From assembly GCA_914767715.1 (NCBI GenBank), contig OU612069.1, positions 8,806,001-8,866,000 on the forward strand: a stretch of DNA of 60,000 nt. The letters run 5' to 3'. The notes under the pieces were generated by a model. That model was not told the origin of the DNA. It saw only the letters and a list, made by a program, of their open reading frames with translations, and did not search any database. This DNA is from Membranipora membranacea (lineage: Eukaryota; Bryozoa; Gymnolaemata; Cheilostomatida; Membraniporidae). Made by a program: the position numbers and the translations under genes. Positions 58,348 through 60,000 of this stretch are shown here, in pieces; the stretch's first letter is position 1, and each line of letters opens with the position of its first letter.

Positions 58348-58464
58348 CTCTTTAGTCACGGCAGATTTAAATCTGCTGCTTGATTGGGCCTCCAGTATGC
58401 GAGTGTTTGTCATAAGCACCATAAGCACACCACCCAGGCATGATGGACCATTTAAAGCCAATTT
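58348..58464 (-). other. Low-confidence candidate 5' exon of second SLC36 gene
   Basis: A 117-bp open stretch has a plausible acceptor (ATTTCAG before 58464) and a weak donor (GTACAA after 58348), starting and ending in phase 0, which fits the next exon's phase. It reads KLALNGPSCLGGVLMVLM then a polar tail. The hydrophobic start resembles a membrane helix but lacks the KGNIGTG motif of TM1. It may be chance. Confidence 0.2.
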
Positions 58465-59203
58465 CTGAAATCCTCAATATATTTTATGTTGCTCGTCAAG
58501 GACTTAGTGACCATGATTTAGCATCTTTTGAGCATGTATGCCATTCTTGTCATTTATGATTTATGTTATTAATAAAATTCCCCATAATCTTCTTACAATA
58601 ATCTATAGGCATTGGTTAGGATCATATAATTGCCTTGGAGCAGACCAAATAAATCATAACTTTCCTAAATCGCTTGAGCTAACCTTCATTTGATGAATAG
58701 TTTTGGACCACAAATTGATACTACAAGCCAACCTTCAGTTTAATATCTTTCACTTGCTCTGAAATAATATCTTTCACTTGCTTCAGTTTAATATCTTTCA
58801 CTAGTTTTTGAGCCCTCTAAACCAAAAACTAGATATAACATTATAATGGGTCAAAGACCCTGGTGATAACAATTTACCATTTTAGTTCTCCGGCTGTGAC
58901 AATTACCAGGTCTTTTAAAAATTCATTGCATTGGCTTGAATCAGAAAATTGCCTTGAAGAGGATAAAAATAACCCATAAATTTTTGAAACTGATGTAAAC
59001 TAAACTCCCTCTAATCATCAGTTTTCAGCTGTTAAAGATGTTGTTGAGCTCAAAAGGTGATACCTTGATACAACATGCCAACCAGCAGTTAGATGCCCCA
59101 CACTCAGTGTCAGTGTGTTCGAACTCAACGATCTGAATATCATCATAATAAATACCATTTGAAAGCTGTTAACTGATTTAGAAAACCTTAAACAAAGACT
59201 TAC

Positions 59204-59245
59204 AGCCTCCGCGGTATAATGTCTTAAGACACTTCCAATTTCCAT
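59204..59245 (-). other. Low-confidence candidate first exon
   Basis: ATG at 59245 opens 14 codons (MEIGSVLRHYTAEA) ending at a perfect GTAAGT donor. It ends in phase 0, matching the candidate exon at 58464-58348, so the three pieces could splice in frame. No family similarity is seen. Confidence 0.2.
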
Positions 59246-59519
59246 ACTTCCACTTCCAATGCCTTCTAAGTCATATGCAACAGATGCAACAATTTCTCCC
59301 GTGAGAGATTTTTATTTGGTAGTAGCTGGAAAATTGATCAGCCACTTTACTTTATCTTCACACCCACTAAAGCTTTAGCTAACTAAGACTGCCGCTAGCT
59401 AACATTAAGTTATCTTCACACTAGCTTAACTTAATTCTAGCTAATATACATACACCTCTACGGTATCATATATTCAGGTAACTGACTTAAACTACTGACT
59501 GCCACTCATGCAAATTTGT

Positions 59520-59842
59520 ACTCATTGAATTCTGCATAGCTCCAAGATAATTAATTGAGACTTAAATCTCAGAATTGTCACCTAATGGGCAAATAATTTG
59601 CACAAACTGATCTTCAAAATCAGGGCATGAAATCTACGCACCAGCTAATTATACGCACCAGCTAATGACGTGTACAGTTTGCACTAGTAAGACGGTAACT
59701 ATGTCACCCGTGCCAGTAGATAATTAATTCCATACCCTAATTTTGACTAACAGTTTGTGCAAATTATTTTCTCATTAGGTGACAATGCTGAGATTGCAGC
59801 CTCATTTTAATAGTTTTGAGCTATACAGAATTCTATAAGCAC
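59520..59842. mobile_element. MITE with about 85-bp inverted arms
   Basis: GTCACCTAATGGGCAAATAA.. and ..TTGTGCAAATTATTTTCTCA (right, from 59751) are mirrored, extending outwards through TCTCAG/CTGAGA and GAATTCTGCATAGCTC / GAGCTATACAGAATTC. A central part of about 140 bp includes ACGCACCAGCTAAT twice. Just beyond lies a fragment of the family at 22260-22560. Confidence 0.7.
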
Positions 59843-60000
59843 ACATTTGGCTGTGTGGCAGCAGTGGTTTAAGCAACTCGTGTAATGAAACAAGCTCACT
59901 CGGAGACCACAACAGTACAACATCGGGCTGTCACAGGGGTTCAGTGATTGCGATATAATGAATCGCATGCATTTTCTAACAATCTCACAACTACCAATTT

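Overview
This is a piece of an animal nuclear genome, almost certainly from an invertebrate. The evidence is AT-rich DNA, genes split into many small exons with GT/AG introns, long introns full of short transposons, tRNA-derived SINEs, a decayed non-LTR retrotransposon, and proteins that match metazoan families exon by exon. I cannot name the phylum. There are no prokaryotic operons, CRISPR arrays or phage genes. Exons were joined by hand from splice consensus, reading-frame continuity and remembered family motifs; no alignment was run.

Layout. (1) About 3.0-18.3 kb, minus strand: a gene of at least ten exons encoding a roughly 780-residue adaptor/scaffold-like protein. It is rich in proline motifs, Grb2-type YxNx tyrosine motifs and two DPF endocytic motifs, and has no globular domain I recognise. 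(2) 21.1-36.3 kb, plus strand: a complete 19-exon gene for the large subunit of ribonucleotide reductase (RRM1, 806 residues), with two tandem E2F-type sites just upstream. (3) 37.3-48.9 kb, minus strand: a complete 11-exon proton-coupled amino acid transporter gene (SLC36/PAT family, 497 residues), tail to tail with RRM1. (4) 51.8-58.0 kb, minus strand: a second SLC36 gene, a tandem paralogue with the same exon plan. Eight 3' exons (404 residues) are clear; the first-membrane-helix exon is not seen and probably lies past the right edge, or is replaced by two weak candidate exons at 58.3 and 59.2 kb.

The remainder is mostly introns and spacers packed with short mobile elements: several foldback/MITE families (some with clear target duplications), at least five tRNA-headed SINE copies, a SINE whose head resembles U2 snRNA (two copies, both with target-site duplications), a 5'-truncated LINE, and several tandem arrays (15-, 42-, 53- and 10/11-bp units).

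The genes do not form one pathway: RRM1 makes deoxynucleotides, the SLC36 pair moves amino acids with protons, and the adaptor-like gene probably acts in tyrosine-kinase signalling or endocytosis. I found no convincing new multi-gene system. The points most worth a second look are the U2-headed SINE, a tandem array of 13 perfect 5' splice-site motifs directly after an SLC36 exon, a near-perfect palindromic insertion with target duplication, and the unidentified DPF/YxNx adaptor.
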